Source: a virus
Direction: 5' to 3' (one strand)
DNA: 61,725 nt
Virus record (IMG/VR): IMGVR_UViG_3300043409_000886
Span: 1 to 61,725 of that record
The notes beneath the pieces are model-generated. The model searched no databases. It had not been told where the DNA came from and saw nothing but the letters and a program-made list of their open reading frames with translations. Each line of letters starts with the position of its first letter. The first letter of the stretch is position 1. Made by a program: the position numbers and the translations under genes. This document shows, piece by piece, positions 6,957 through 13,884 of the stretch.

Positions 6957-7171
6957 GTGAGTACGCAGACGGGTTTGACGATGGCAAAGGTGAAAAGTTT
7001 GACGAACTGATGCTGGAAATCGTCACCCTGCGGGAGCAGTTGGCTGCCTCTAGGCAAGCGGCAGAGATACATAAACTTCAAGCAGAAAAAAACCATGAAC
7101 TTGCCACAAAATATTACGACTTTTACACCAAAGCCGTGAAAGACCAACTCAAGGAGAAAAATAATGGCTAG
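6953..7171 (+). CDS. Small coiled-coil protein
   Basis: 72 aa, ATG overlapping the previous stop, ribosome site GGAGGCG. Mostly one long amphipathic helix with heptads (LMLEIVTLREQLAASRQAAE). No domain is recognised. Overlaps the next gene by 8 nt. Confidence 0.5.
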   Translation: MSEYADGFDDGKGEKFDELMLEIVTLREQLAASRQAAEIHKLQAEKNHELATKYYDFYTKAVKDQLKEKNNG

Positions 7172-7436
7172 ACACAAACACGCAGACGAGATTTGTGCTT
7201 GGGCAAACGGGGTAGAAATACAGGTTCTTAACGGTGGTAAATGGTTTGATATTTACTACCCATCATGGGAAGCGGACGCCAAGTACCGCATCAAGCCACA
7301 ACCTAAACCAGACTACGAAATTGATAGCGTTATAACCCGCCACGGTGTTACCAGCTCTTGTTCTGGCGAGGCAAACCTCCGCTGTGTCTTTGACGGTGAA
7401 ACGGGCGCACTTAAATCTGCGGAGGTATTGAAATGA
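7164..7436 (+). CDS. Phage protein of the HKHAD...YRIKP type, copy 1
   Basis: 90 aa. Begins RHKHADEICAWANGVEIQ, has a Trp/Tyr-rich middle, then AKYRIKPQPKPDYEI and ends VFDGETGALKSAEVLK. The next gene is a paralog with the same three blocks, so the pair arose by tandem duplication. Proteins of this pattern are frequent in phages; their function is unknown. Confidence 0.6.
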   Translation: MARHKHADEICAWANGVEIQVLNGGKWFDIYYPSWEADAKYRIKPQPKPDYEIDSVITRHGVTSSCSGEANLRCVFDGETGALKSAEVLK

Positions 7437-7735
7437 GACACAAACACGCAGACCTGATCCACGCGTGGGCTGACGGGGCAGAGATACAACAAAATGTTCC
7501 CCAGTTTCAGGGGGAGATTTATACTACTAAGTGGTTTGATGACCCCGACCCCCTGTGGTGTTTATTGGCTGAGTACCGCATCAAGCCGCAACCTAAACCG
7601 GACTTTGAAATTCATCTTTACGTAATATATGACTCGCTTTATACAACCGCTGTTTGCAAAAGCGGCACACCAAATGTGCGCTACGTCTTTGACGGCGAAA
7701 CTAACAAACTTAAATCTGCGGAGGTAATAAAATGA
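7433..7735 (+). CDS. Phage protein of the HKHAD...YRIKP type, copy 2
   Basis: 100 aa, ATG overlapping the stop of its paralog. Shares RHKHAD-x-I-x-AWA-x-G-x-EIQ, YRIKPQPKPD-x-EI and VFDGET-x2-LKSAEV-x-K with the gene before it, but has about 10 extra residues in the centre and a diverged C-terminal half. Confidence 0.6.
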   Translation: MRHKHADLIHAWADGAEIQQNVPQFQGEIYTTKWFDDPDPLWCLLAEYRIKPQPKPDFEIHLYVIYDSLYTTAVCKSGTPNVRYVFDGETNKLKSAEVIK

Positions 7736-7962
7736 GTGACAAGACAGGTGGGTCAGCGTATCCAATTATAGGCATACGCGAAATATATGGGCAACCGATG
7801 CAGAACATAATCGCTGACGGCATGACCCTGCTCGATCATTTTGCAGGACAGGCGATGCAGTTGTACCCCATGCTGCACGACGAGGCGGCCGCAAAGTGTA
7901 GCTACGACAGAGCGGAGGCAATGATAAAAGAAAGGGAGGAGCGCAATGAACGAAGGTCTTGA
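7732..7962 (+). CDS. Phage protein with GMTL-x-DHFAGQAM motif
   Basis: 76 aa, ATG overlapping the previous stop. Contains GGSAYPI and DGMTLLDHFAGQAMQ, a combination seen in many small phage proteins of unknown function, followed by a helical acidic C-terminus. The next gene starts 17 nt inside this one. Confidence 0.6.
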   Translation: MSDKTGGSAYPIIGIREIYGQPMQNIIADGMTLLDHFAGQAMQLYPMLHDEAAAKCSYDRAEAMIKEREERNERRS

Positions 7963-8170
7963 ACATCGCTTCTATGTTCCTTCTGAATACTGGGATGAAT
8001 GGTACAAGATCGTACATGACAATAACCTCAGTAGATTTGCGCTTGGCTCAACCGGAGTCGAGAACGGTATCAAGAAAAATTCAGATCATTGGAACGTACA
8101 AGCAAATCTTCGCGCCGAAGCTGAAGGCTTACCACCACGCGAGAACTTACTACTAAGGGAATTCAAATGA
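7946..8170 (+). CDS. Small hypothetical protein
   Basis: 74 aa. ATG at 7946 with ribosome site GGGAGGAGCGCA inside the previous gene. Soluble, with an aromatic N-terminal half (RFYVPSEYWDEWYKIV). No domain is recognised. Confidence 0.5.
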   Translation: MNEGLEHRFYVPSEYWDEWYKIVHDNNLSRFALGSTGVENGIKKNSDHWNVQANLRAEAEGLPPRENLLLREFK

Positions 8171-8373
8171 ACGAACGGATTAGAGAACTTGCCATAGAAG
8201 CCGGGGCTGTGGTGTACGGATGCGGTTACGGCACACTTGATTTTGATGTAGAAAAGTTTGCCGAGTTGATTGTGCGGGAATGTGCTGACTTTGTTGCCGC
8301 CGGAGAATTTGGTGACCCCGGAACCGCCAAAATGTTAATGGAAGATTTTGGAGTGGAGGAGAAGAACGAATGA
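8167..8373 (+). CDS. Small phage protein with KFAELIVRECAD motif
   Basis: 68 aa, ATG overlapping the previous stop. Begins NERIRELAIEAGA and has DFDVEKFAELIVRECADFV, a helical pattern shared by a large set of uncharacterised phage proteins. Acidic C-terminus. Confidence 0.6.
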   Translation: MNERIRELAIEAGAVVYGCGYGTLDFDVEKFAELIVRECADFVAAGEFGDPGTAKMLMEDFGVEEKNE

Positions 8374-8591
8374 AAAAACGAATACAAAAACTTTTAAATC
8401 TTGCCGTAAAAGATGAGGTTGAGGTACACGTTGTGCATGAAACGGCAAAGGTGCGCCACAGAGGAATATACCTAGATGGCGTGTACACAAGAGGTATGGC
8501 CATAGTTATCAAGCAAGAAGCTGAACAGATACTGGATTTCTTTGCCCGTCAAGACACAGCATTGAAGAAGTCAATGGAGAAAACAAAATGA
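8370..8591 (+). CDS. Small hypothetical protein
   Basis: 73 aa, ATG overlapping the previous stop, ribosome site GGAGGAGAAGAACG. Basic at both ends, with a beta-like centre (EVEVHVVHETAKVRHRGIYL). No family is recognised. Confidence 0.5.
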   Translation: MKKRIQKLLNLAVKDEVEVHVVHETAKVRHRGIYLDGVYTRGMAIVIKQEAEQILDFFARQDTALKKSMEKTK

Positions 8592-8785
8592 CCAAACCAG
8601 TGGATAGGTTCGACCTCGAGCAGGCCATACTCAATTGTTGGGGAATCACAAGTGACCTGCGCATGGCGGCTGAGGGGCGGGCCAACGCCGAACTTCTCAA
8701 CGCCATGGCGGTGCTGTATGATGCGAGGTTTGAAGTTCTGTTTAAGGTACTAACAACCATGATTGAGGAAAGGAAGTTTAAATGA
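8588..8785 (+). CDS. Small helical protein of the FDLEQAI-x-NCW type
   Basis: 65 aa, ATG overlapping the previous stop. Starts DRFDLEQAILNCWGITSDL and ends in a long helix with LYDARFEVLFKVL. This two-part pattern occurs in small proteins of several tailed phages, including T4-like ones, without a known role. Confidence 0.55.
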   Translation: MTKPVDRFDLEQAILNCWGITSDLRMAAEGRANAELLNAMAVLYDARFEVLFKVLTTMIEERKFK

Positions 8786-8985
8786 AAAAAGCCAGACTGG
8801 AGTACGTAATGGACGCACGGGGCGAGCTTCAAAAGATCGTGGCAACAGACGCGGTGACGGGGAAGCATTTGGTGGACGTGCTCTGGGACCCCACGGACGA
8901 GCACACGGAGGAGAACCTCGCCGAGTTTGAGGTTTGGGCTAAAAGAATGTTAAAGCGGCTCCAATTCGAGGTTGATGCGGCGTAG
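8782..8985 (+). CDS. Last gene of the early operon, hypothetical
   Basis: 67 aa, ATG overlapping the previous stop, ribosome site GAGGAAAGG. Two short beta-like stretches (RLEYVMDARGELQKIVA, KHLVDVLWD) and an acidic helix. GC rises again in its second half. Followed after 29 nt by a bidirectional hairpin. Confidence 0.5.
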   Translation: MKKARLEYVMDARGELQKIVATDAVTGKHLVDVLWDPTDEHTEENLAEFEVWAKRMLKRLQFEVDAA

Positions 8986-9014
8986 GCGATGTACCGGGAG
9001 GCATCAAACCGGCA

Positions 9015-9045
9015 GCCGAGGTACCTAAGTACCTCGGCTATTCTT
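9015..9045. terminator. Bidirectional hairpin between convergent early operon and HNH gene
   Basis: GCCGAGGTAC (9015-9024) and GTACCTCGGC (9029-9038) form a perfect 10-bp stem with a CTAA loop, followed by TATTCTT on the plus strand. It sits exactly between the two convergent units and includes a base of the HNH stop codon. Confidence 0.65.
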
Positions 9046-9787
9046 GGACGTACTTGTTGTGTTTTGAGCTGTTCTCGGAAGCAGTTATGATCTGAAGATT
9101 TGCAGCAATGTGCAGACCCGACACATTGCGACCCTGCAAAGGGATCACGTGGTCCACGGCGTGTTGTATGCCCGTCACCCTCGTGCGCTCAGCGCACAGC
9201 ACATAGACCGCCTCAATCTCGGCTCGCTGCTCCTGTGTCAACCAAGGTGGTGTCCGCTGCAGCTTGGCCGCACGGCGGCGCGCGGTTTTTGCGTTGATTT
9301 TGCCGGGGTGCGCCTTTGCGTATTTGGCTCGGTAGGCGGCAGCTTTTTCCACGTTTGCTGCGCGATACACGGCGTGGCGGGCGGCAACCTTCGCGACGTT
9401 GGCCTCATAATACTTGGCGTTGTGGGCGGCAGCCTTCTCCGGGTTTGCCCTACGATATTCGGCTTGATAGGCGGCAACCTTCTCGACGTTGGCCACACGA
9501 TACAAGGCTCGTTGGGCGGCAACCTTCTCGACGTTGGCCACACGATACAAGGCTTGCTGGGCGACAACTTTCTCAAAACTTTCAGGGCTAAGCCAACCCT
9601 CATAAAGAAGCCCGGTCTTTTTAGCTATTGCGGCTCCATACCCTTGGAACCTGCGCCCATCAGCCCGGGTGTCCCCATACCTGAACGGCACCCCAGTGGC
9701 CGGGTTAATGCGCCTGAGCGATACAGACGGCTTCAAGCCCTCAATGTTGACGGGCAAGGATTCAGGTAAAACGGGAGTGTGGTTCAA
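9038..9787 (-). CDS. HNH endonuclease with tandem Ala-rich repeats
   Basis: 249 aa. The TTG start at 9787 is supported by CTGGAG seven bases upstream; no ATG lies before the conserved part. Residues about 25-65 form an N-terminal domain (GDTRADGRRF, EGWLSPESFE) also found alone at 60548-60742. About seven repeats of roughly 17 residues follow, of the form YRxANVEKVAAxxAx. The C-terminal 60 residues carry the HNH core, HAVDHVIPL then GLHIAANLQIIT and HNK. It nicks or cuts DNA and may be a free-standing homing enzyme. It has its own phage-type promoter at 9886-9916. Confidence 0.85.
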   Translation of the reverse strand: MNHTPVLPESLPVNIEGLKPSVSLRRINPATGVPFRYGDTRADGRRFQGYGAAIAKKTGLLYEGWLSPESFEKVVAQQALYRVANVEKVAAQRALYRVANVEKVAAYQAEYRRANPEKAAAHNAKYYEANVAKVAARHAVYRAANVEKAAAYRAKYAKAHPGKINAKTARRRAAKLQRTPPWLTQEQRAEIEAVYVLCAERTRVTGIQHAVDHVIPLQGRNVSGLHIAANLQIITASENSSKHNKYVQE

Positions 9788-9885
9788 GATAGAGCTCCAG
9801 TACGCTAAGGTGAGGTGGAAGGCTGCCTAGTTGCGGTACTGGCCACAACAAGATTTGCAAATCGGTTCGGCAGCTTCCTGTAACT

Positions 9886-9916
9886 ACTTATGCAAAAAAT
9901 TGGGGACAACCGCCCC
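9886..9916 (-). promoter_or_regulatory. Phage-type promoter for the HNH gene
   Basis: On the minus strand GGGGCGG (9916-9910), 17 bp, CATAAGT (9892-9886), then AGTTACAGG. One of eight sites with this layout. The spacer includes a short GGGG/CCCC hairpin and a T-run. The start would be near 9880, about 90 nt before the HNH start. Confidence 0.65.
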
Positions 9917-9949
9917 AATGTTTTGCCTTGTTACAAATTGTTACAATTA

Positions 9950-10079
9950 TGTACACAGGTGTCAAGAAGTCGACAGTTTTGCGTATGTTAAGTATGGGTA
10001 GTGATAGTATATTTGACTTTATTTAATTTTAAAAAAGAGAGAAAGAGAAATATACTGGGAGTAACTCATTTAGACCCTG
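9950..10079. repeat. 130-bp element, left copy of a genome-scale inverted repeat
   Basis: Matches the reverse complement of 60840-60968. About 67 bp at the 9950 end (TGTACACAGGTGTC through GATAGTATATTTGA) are identical but for one base. An AT-rich centre differs, then about 30 bp (ATATACTGGGAG to TAGACCCTG) match again. In each location the element lies upstream of the operon that it faces. The 9788-10299 interval otherwise holds only the promoters listed and no gene. Confidence 0.85.
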
Positions 10080-10249
10080 CCAAGGGTTACTTGCCTGCCA
10101 ATTGTGTACAATCCGCCGCCCCAGCACCTTATGGAATCTCAAAAACCCTCCACAACGCGCTACAAGCCACGCAGGCACCTTTTGGCTACTACCCCCTATT
10201 CGCTGTTCGCGAACCCCGCTGGCGCTGGCCTGACAAGCCCGGAGCCCCC

Positions 10250-10277
10250 TTGACAACCCTTTCGTAGTTTGTATAAG
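10250..10277 (+). promoter_or_regulatory. Host sigma-70-like promoter of the replication module
   Basis: TTGACA (10250-10255), 16 bp, TATAAG (10272-10277), followed by TGAAGTATAACC. Unlike the late sites it has a normal -35. It reads into the GTG at 10300. Confidence 0.65.
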
Positions 10278-10299
10278 TGAAGTATAACCGGAGAGCACT

Positions 10300-10824
10300 G
10301 TGAAGATTTACATTGGACCCTACATAAACTGGACTGGACCCTATCAGATCGCCGACCTCCTGCGCTACGTTGGCGTTAAGGAGGACGCCCGCCACAGGGC
10401 CGGGGAGTGGCTCTCCAAGACCCGGGTCAACCAACTCTGCGAGTGGCTGGAGTCAAAGCGCCACCGCACCATAAAGGTACGGATCGACCCCTACGACACG
10501 TGGTCGATGGATTCCACCCTATCGCTCATCATTTTGCCCATGCTGGTGCAGCTGGCGGCGAACAAGCACGGAGCACCCTTCACGGACGACGCCGACGTGC
10601 CCGAGCACCTGCGCTCCACCAGCGCCCCGCCCAAGGAGAATGAGTGGGACACCGACGCCCTGCACTTCGTCCGGTGGGACTGGATACTAAACGAAATGAT
10701 ATGGGCCTTCCAGCGCACCAGCGACAAGGTGACGGACGGGATTGAGTTTGACGAGACGCTAAGGGCCCGGGAGGCCAAAGGCTTCCAGCTCTTCGGCAAA
10801 TATTACCGCGCACTTTGGGACTGA
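10300..10824 (+). CDS. Conserved phage protein upstream of primase-helicase
   Basis: 174 aa. GTG start at 10300 with GGAGAGCACT upstream. Begins KIYIGPYINWTGPYQIADLL, a phrase typical of a phage family found next to replication genes, and has DWILNEMIWAFQ in the C-terminal half. Trp/Tyr-rich and soluble. The function is unknown to me; the position suggests a replication accessory role. The next gene begins one base after its stop. Confidence 0.6.
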   Translation: MKIYIGPYINWTGPYQIADLLRYVGVKEDARHRAGEWLSKTRVNQLCEWLESKRHRTIKVRIDPYDTWSMDSTLSLIILPMLVQLAANKHGAPFTDDADVPEHLRSTSAPPKENEWDTDALHFVRWDWILNEMIWAFQRTSDKVTDGIEFDETLRAREAKGFQLFGKYYRALWD

Positions 10825-10825
10825 C

Positions 10826-13165
10826 ATGCAAAACACCACACAGACACAGACAAACAACAAACCGACCGCACTGCCGGTCCAGTTCGGCAACATCCCGCTA
10901 CCCCTCAGGCAGGTGCCCCGTTGGGTGCTCTGGAGCCACGTGCTGGTCGGGGAGGGCGACAAGTCCCGCTGGTCGAAGCTCCCCCTCCAAGCCTCAGGCC
11001 GCTCCGCCTCATCGACCAATCCAGCCACATGGGCGGGCTATATTGAAGTCGAGGCGGCGTACGCCTCCGGGAATTTTGACGGGGTGGGGTTCGTGTTCGA
11101 TGGGACCGACCAGCTGGTCGGGATCGACCTCGACGACTGCTACGACACCGCCACCAACCGTTTCACAAATGCTGCACTGCAGCAAATAGCCACCTCCGTG
11201 GAGGGTTACATGGAGGTCAGCCCCTCAGGGACGGGGGTGAAGCTCTTCACCTTGGCCGACCTGCCGGGGGCGCACGTCGACCACACCTTGGGGCTGGAGG
11301 TCTACCCCAAGGGGCGCTACTTCACGGTGACGGGTCACAAGCTCTCGGGTGAGATACCGACCACCCCGCAGGACCTGACGAGCCACATACCGGCACGCGC
11401 GGTGAAGCTCTCGGGTGACGACTTCGCGGACTACTCGCCCCCCGTGGAGGGGTACGACATGCCACGGGTGCGGGACGAGGTGCTCTCCCAGATCGACCCG
11501 GACTGTGGCTACACGGACTGGCTCACCGTCGGGATGGCGCTGCACCACCAGTTCGGTGGCTCGGTGGAGGCACAGGAGCTCTGGGACGAGTGGTCCTACC
11601 AAGACGGGGCCTGCGGTGCCTACACCCCGGGGGCCTGCGAGCGGAAGTGGTCCAGCTTCACCCGCAAGGGCGGCGCCACCCTGCGGAGCCTGACCTTCAA
11701 GGTCTCCGCGGCCAAGCGCACCGTGGCGCTCGCCCGGGGCGAGGTCGTCCTCGACGGGGGTCAGCCCCTCGTGCACGCCCGGGAGTTCCTGAGCTCCATG
11801 TACGCCTCCGAGGAGGGCACCAAGCTGGTGCACTACGCGGACGACTTCTTTATCCACGTCGGGACGCACTACGAGGAGATCGAGGAGGCCACGATACGGT
11901 CGCACCTGTACCGCTTCTTGGAGAAGTGCAAGACGCAGGACAAGAAGGGGAACGTCGTCCCGTTCAGGGCGCAGCCGGCCACCGTGACGGCCGGCCTCGA
12001 CGCCATCAAGGCCCTGACGCACTTGGCCAACCAGCCCAACACCCGCCCGCCCGTCTGGCTGGAGGGCTACGCCGCCACCCGCCCCCCGGCGGCGAAGCTG
12101 ATAAGCCTCCAGAACGGGCTGTTCCACTTGGAGGACGGCCTGCTGATGCCGCACAGCTTGGGGTTCTTCACGCAGAACAGCCTCCCCTTTGGCTGGGAGC
12201 CGGGCGCCACGTGCCCGGAGTGGAACAAGTTCTTGGGCGACATCTGGGGGGACGACGCCGAGTCGATACGGCTCCTGCAGGAGTTCTTCGGGTACATCCT
12301 CTCGGGTGACACCCGGCAGCAGAAGCTCCTGAACGTGATTGGACCGCGCCGGTCGGGGAAGGGCACCATCAACAAGGTGCTGGTCTCCCTGCTGGGGCAG
12401 CACAACACGGCCGCCCCGCAGCTGGAGGAGCTGTGCGACACCTTCGGCCTGCAGCCGTGGCTCGGGAAGCTCCTCGCCAGCTTCACGGACGCGCGCGCCC
12501 CCTCACGCAACACGGGGGGCATCGTCTCCCAGCTGCTGCGGATCGTGGGTGGCGACACCGTGACCGTGAACCGCAAGAACAAGGAGGCGTGGCACGGTTA
12601 CCTCCCGGCGCGGATCGTGGTCTACTCCAACGAGGCGCTGCAGTTGGCGGAGAACTCGAACGCGCTGACGGGTCGCATGATGGTCCTGAAGATGAGCAAC
12701 AGCTTCTACGGCAGGGAGGACATCGACTTGGCCACCCGGCTGGGGACGGAGCTGCCCGGGATATTCAACTGGGCGATGGAGGGGCAGCGCAACAGGCTGC
12801 AGCGTGACGGGCAGCGGTTCATACAACCCGCCACGGGGCGCGAGATGCTGGAGCTGATGGAGGAGATCGGTAACCCGATTGGCTCCTTCCTCGAGCGTGT
12901 GCTGGTGTTCGACACGGACAGCGTGGTGGAGAAGGACCACGTCTTCGCGTGCTACAAACGCTGGGCGCTGTCCAAGAACATCAACCCCGGGACGGACCTC
13001 TCCTTCAAGCGGCGCTTCTTGGCCGCCACGTCGGACAGGCGCGTCATATCCGCGCTCGACCGGAGCGGGGGCCTGCAGCGTCACGTCTACCGCGGGGTCA
13101 AGTTCAGCGACGCCGCACAGAAATTTGTCGACTCACTTGAGGCTTTCAACGAGGAGGTATTTTGA
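10826..13165 (+). CDS. PrimPol-SF3 helicase (replicative primase-helicase)
   Basis: 779 aa. Residues about 20-195 look like an archaeo-eukaryotic primase/PrimPol domain: GIDLDDCYD carries metal-binding acids, then SPSGTGVKLF and LEVYPKGRYFTVTGH. Residues about 215-300 fit a primase C-terminal linker (PriCT-2-like, DPDCGYTDWLTVGMALHH). Residues about 500-700 are a D5/P4-type superfamily 3 helicase with Walker A GPRRSGKGT near 506, a FTDAR motif, and sensor-type RIVVYSNEA. It should prime DNA synthesis and unwind the fork in one protein, as in P4 alpha and NrS-1-like polymerases. The first gene of the core replication set. Confidence 0.88.
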   Translation: MQNTTQTQTNNKPTALPVQFGNIPLPLRQVPRWVLWSHVLVGEGDKSRWSKLPLQASGRSASSTNPATWAGYIEVEAAYASGNFDGVGFVFDGTDQLVGIDLDDCYDTATNRFTNAALQQIATSVEGYMEVSPSGTGVKLFTLADLPGAHVDHTLGLEVYPKGRYFTVTGHKLSGEIPTTPQDLTSHIPARAVKLSGDDFADYSPPVEGYDMPRVRDEVLSQIDPDCGYTDWLTVGMALHHQFGGSVEAQELWDEWSYQDGACGAYTPGACERKWSSFTRKGGATLRSLTFKVSAAKRTVALARGEVVLDGGQPLVHAREFLSSMYASEEGTKLVHYADDFFIHVGTHYEEIEEATIRSHLYRFLEKCKTQDKKGNVVPFRAQPATVTAGLDAIKALTHLANQPNTRPPVWLEGYAATRPPAAKLISLQNGLFHLEDGLLMPHSLGFFTQNSLPFGWEPGATCPEWNKFLGDIWGDDAESIRLLQEFFGYILSGDTRQQKLLNVIGPRRSGKGTINKVLVSLLGQHNTAAPQLEELCDTFGLQPWLGKLLASFTDARAPSRNTGGIVSQLLRIVGGDTVTVNRKNKEAWHGYLPARIVVYSNEALQLAENSNALTGRMMVLKMSNSFYGREDIDLATRLGTELPGIFNWAMEGQRNRLQRDGQRFIQPATGREMLELMEEIGNPIGSFLERVLVFDTDSVVEKDHVFACYKRWALSKNINPGTDLSFKRRFLAATSDRRVISALDRSGGLQRHVYRGVKFSDAAQKFVDSLEAFNEEVF

Positions 13166-13884
13166 AAAAGATTAAGTACCCGTACTACAACATCGACTGC
13201 GGCTTCTTCCCGGCGCAGATCAAGCTCTGCTTCAACGACGCGGACTTCCAACGCATCCTCAAGGACCACAAGATCGAGTACCGCGCCAACGCCCTCGACG
13301 AGGGGTGCGCCGAGACGCACTACTTCTCCGATGGGAAGGAGGGGCTGATCGTCCTCGCCATCGACTTGGAGGTGGCGGGGACGGACGTCGCGGTGGTGGC
13401 GGGCACCGTGGCGCATGAGGCCACGCACTGCGCCGAGCGGGTCTTCGAGCACATCGGGGAGGAGCGCGACAGGATCGGGGAGGAGACACGGGCCTACTTG
13501 ACTGAGCACATTGTGGCGCAGTCGATGAAGGCGATCGAAATGTACCGGAGGGACTATGCAAGCAAAATCAAAAAACCCGCTCGAGAGGGAGATAGAAAAG
13601 ACGTTGGTAAAAAAGGTCAAGGCGGCGGGGGGACTGTGCCTGAAGTGGACAAGCAGCGTGACGGGGGTGCCGGACAGGCTGGTGTTCCTGAACCGGCGGG
13701 TGCACCTCGTGGAGCTGAAGACCGCGACGGGAAAGGTATCACCCCGCCAGATCGTGATGTTCAAACTACTATCCACGCTTGGGTTCCCCGTCTGGATTCT
13801 AAGGAGTACAACCGAAATAGAAAGGTTCCTCGAGCAGGCACCACGCTTGGAATAGAAAGGTACCCCAATGAAACAGAAAAGTGA
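13162..13884 (+). CDS. HExxH (metallopeptidase-like) protein with an overprinted C-terminal extension
   Basis: 240 aa as read. The TTG start at 13162 overlaps the helicase stop and follows GAGGAGGTATT. Residues about 84-93 read VAHEATHCAE, a zinc-binding HExxH helix, preceded by an acidic beta region. The recognisable part ends near residue 132. Beyond it the frame stays open for about 108 codons, in a different frame from the complete VRR-NUC gene at 13556-13855. That tail is Gly/Pro/Arg/Asp-rich and looks like read-through of another gene's DNA. Normal phage spacing would end this gene at the VRR-NUC ATG, so a stop codon may have been lost. Confidence 0.6.
   Translation: MKKIKYPYYNIDCGFFPAQIKLCFNDADFQRILKDHKIEYRANALDEGCAETHYFSDGKEGLIVLAIDLEVAGTDVAVVAGTVAHEATHCAERVFEHIGEERDRIGEETRAYLTEHIVAQSMKAIEMYRRDYASKIKKPAREGDRKDVGKKGQGGGGTVPEVDKQRDGGAGQAGVPEPAGAPRGAEDRDGKGITPPDRDVQTTIHAWVPRLDSKEYNRNRKVPRAGTTLGIERYPNETEK
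13556..13855 (+). CDS. VRR-NUC domain nuclease
   Basis: 99 aa, ATG at 13556. The small stand-alone VRR-NUC fold: N-terminal EREIEKTLVKKVKAAGG, then GVPDRLVF (PD motif), HLVELKTATGKVSPRQ (E-x-K plus Gln) and a C-terminal helix. These match the PD-(D/E)XK nuclease core. Stand-alone versions occur widely in phage replication modules next to an SNF2 helicase, as here, and probably process branched or flap DNA. The whole gene lies inside another frame of the preceding ORF. Confidence 0.85.
   Translation: MQAKSKNPLEREIEKTLVKKVKAAGGLCLKWTSSVTGVPDRLVFLNRRVHLVELKTATGKVSPRQIVMFKLLSTLGFPVWILRSTTEIERFLEQAPRLE

Noticed and set aside
9110-9769. 219-codon plus-strand frame opposite the HNH gene
   Set aside because: An antisense shadow of the repeat-rich HNH coding sequence. 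The minus frame has the HNH motif, ribosome site and promoter.
11225-12403. 392-codon minus-strand frame inside the primase-helicase gene
   Set aside because: A shadow typical of high-GC DNA. The plus frame has clear primase and helicase motifs.
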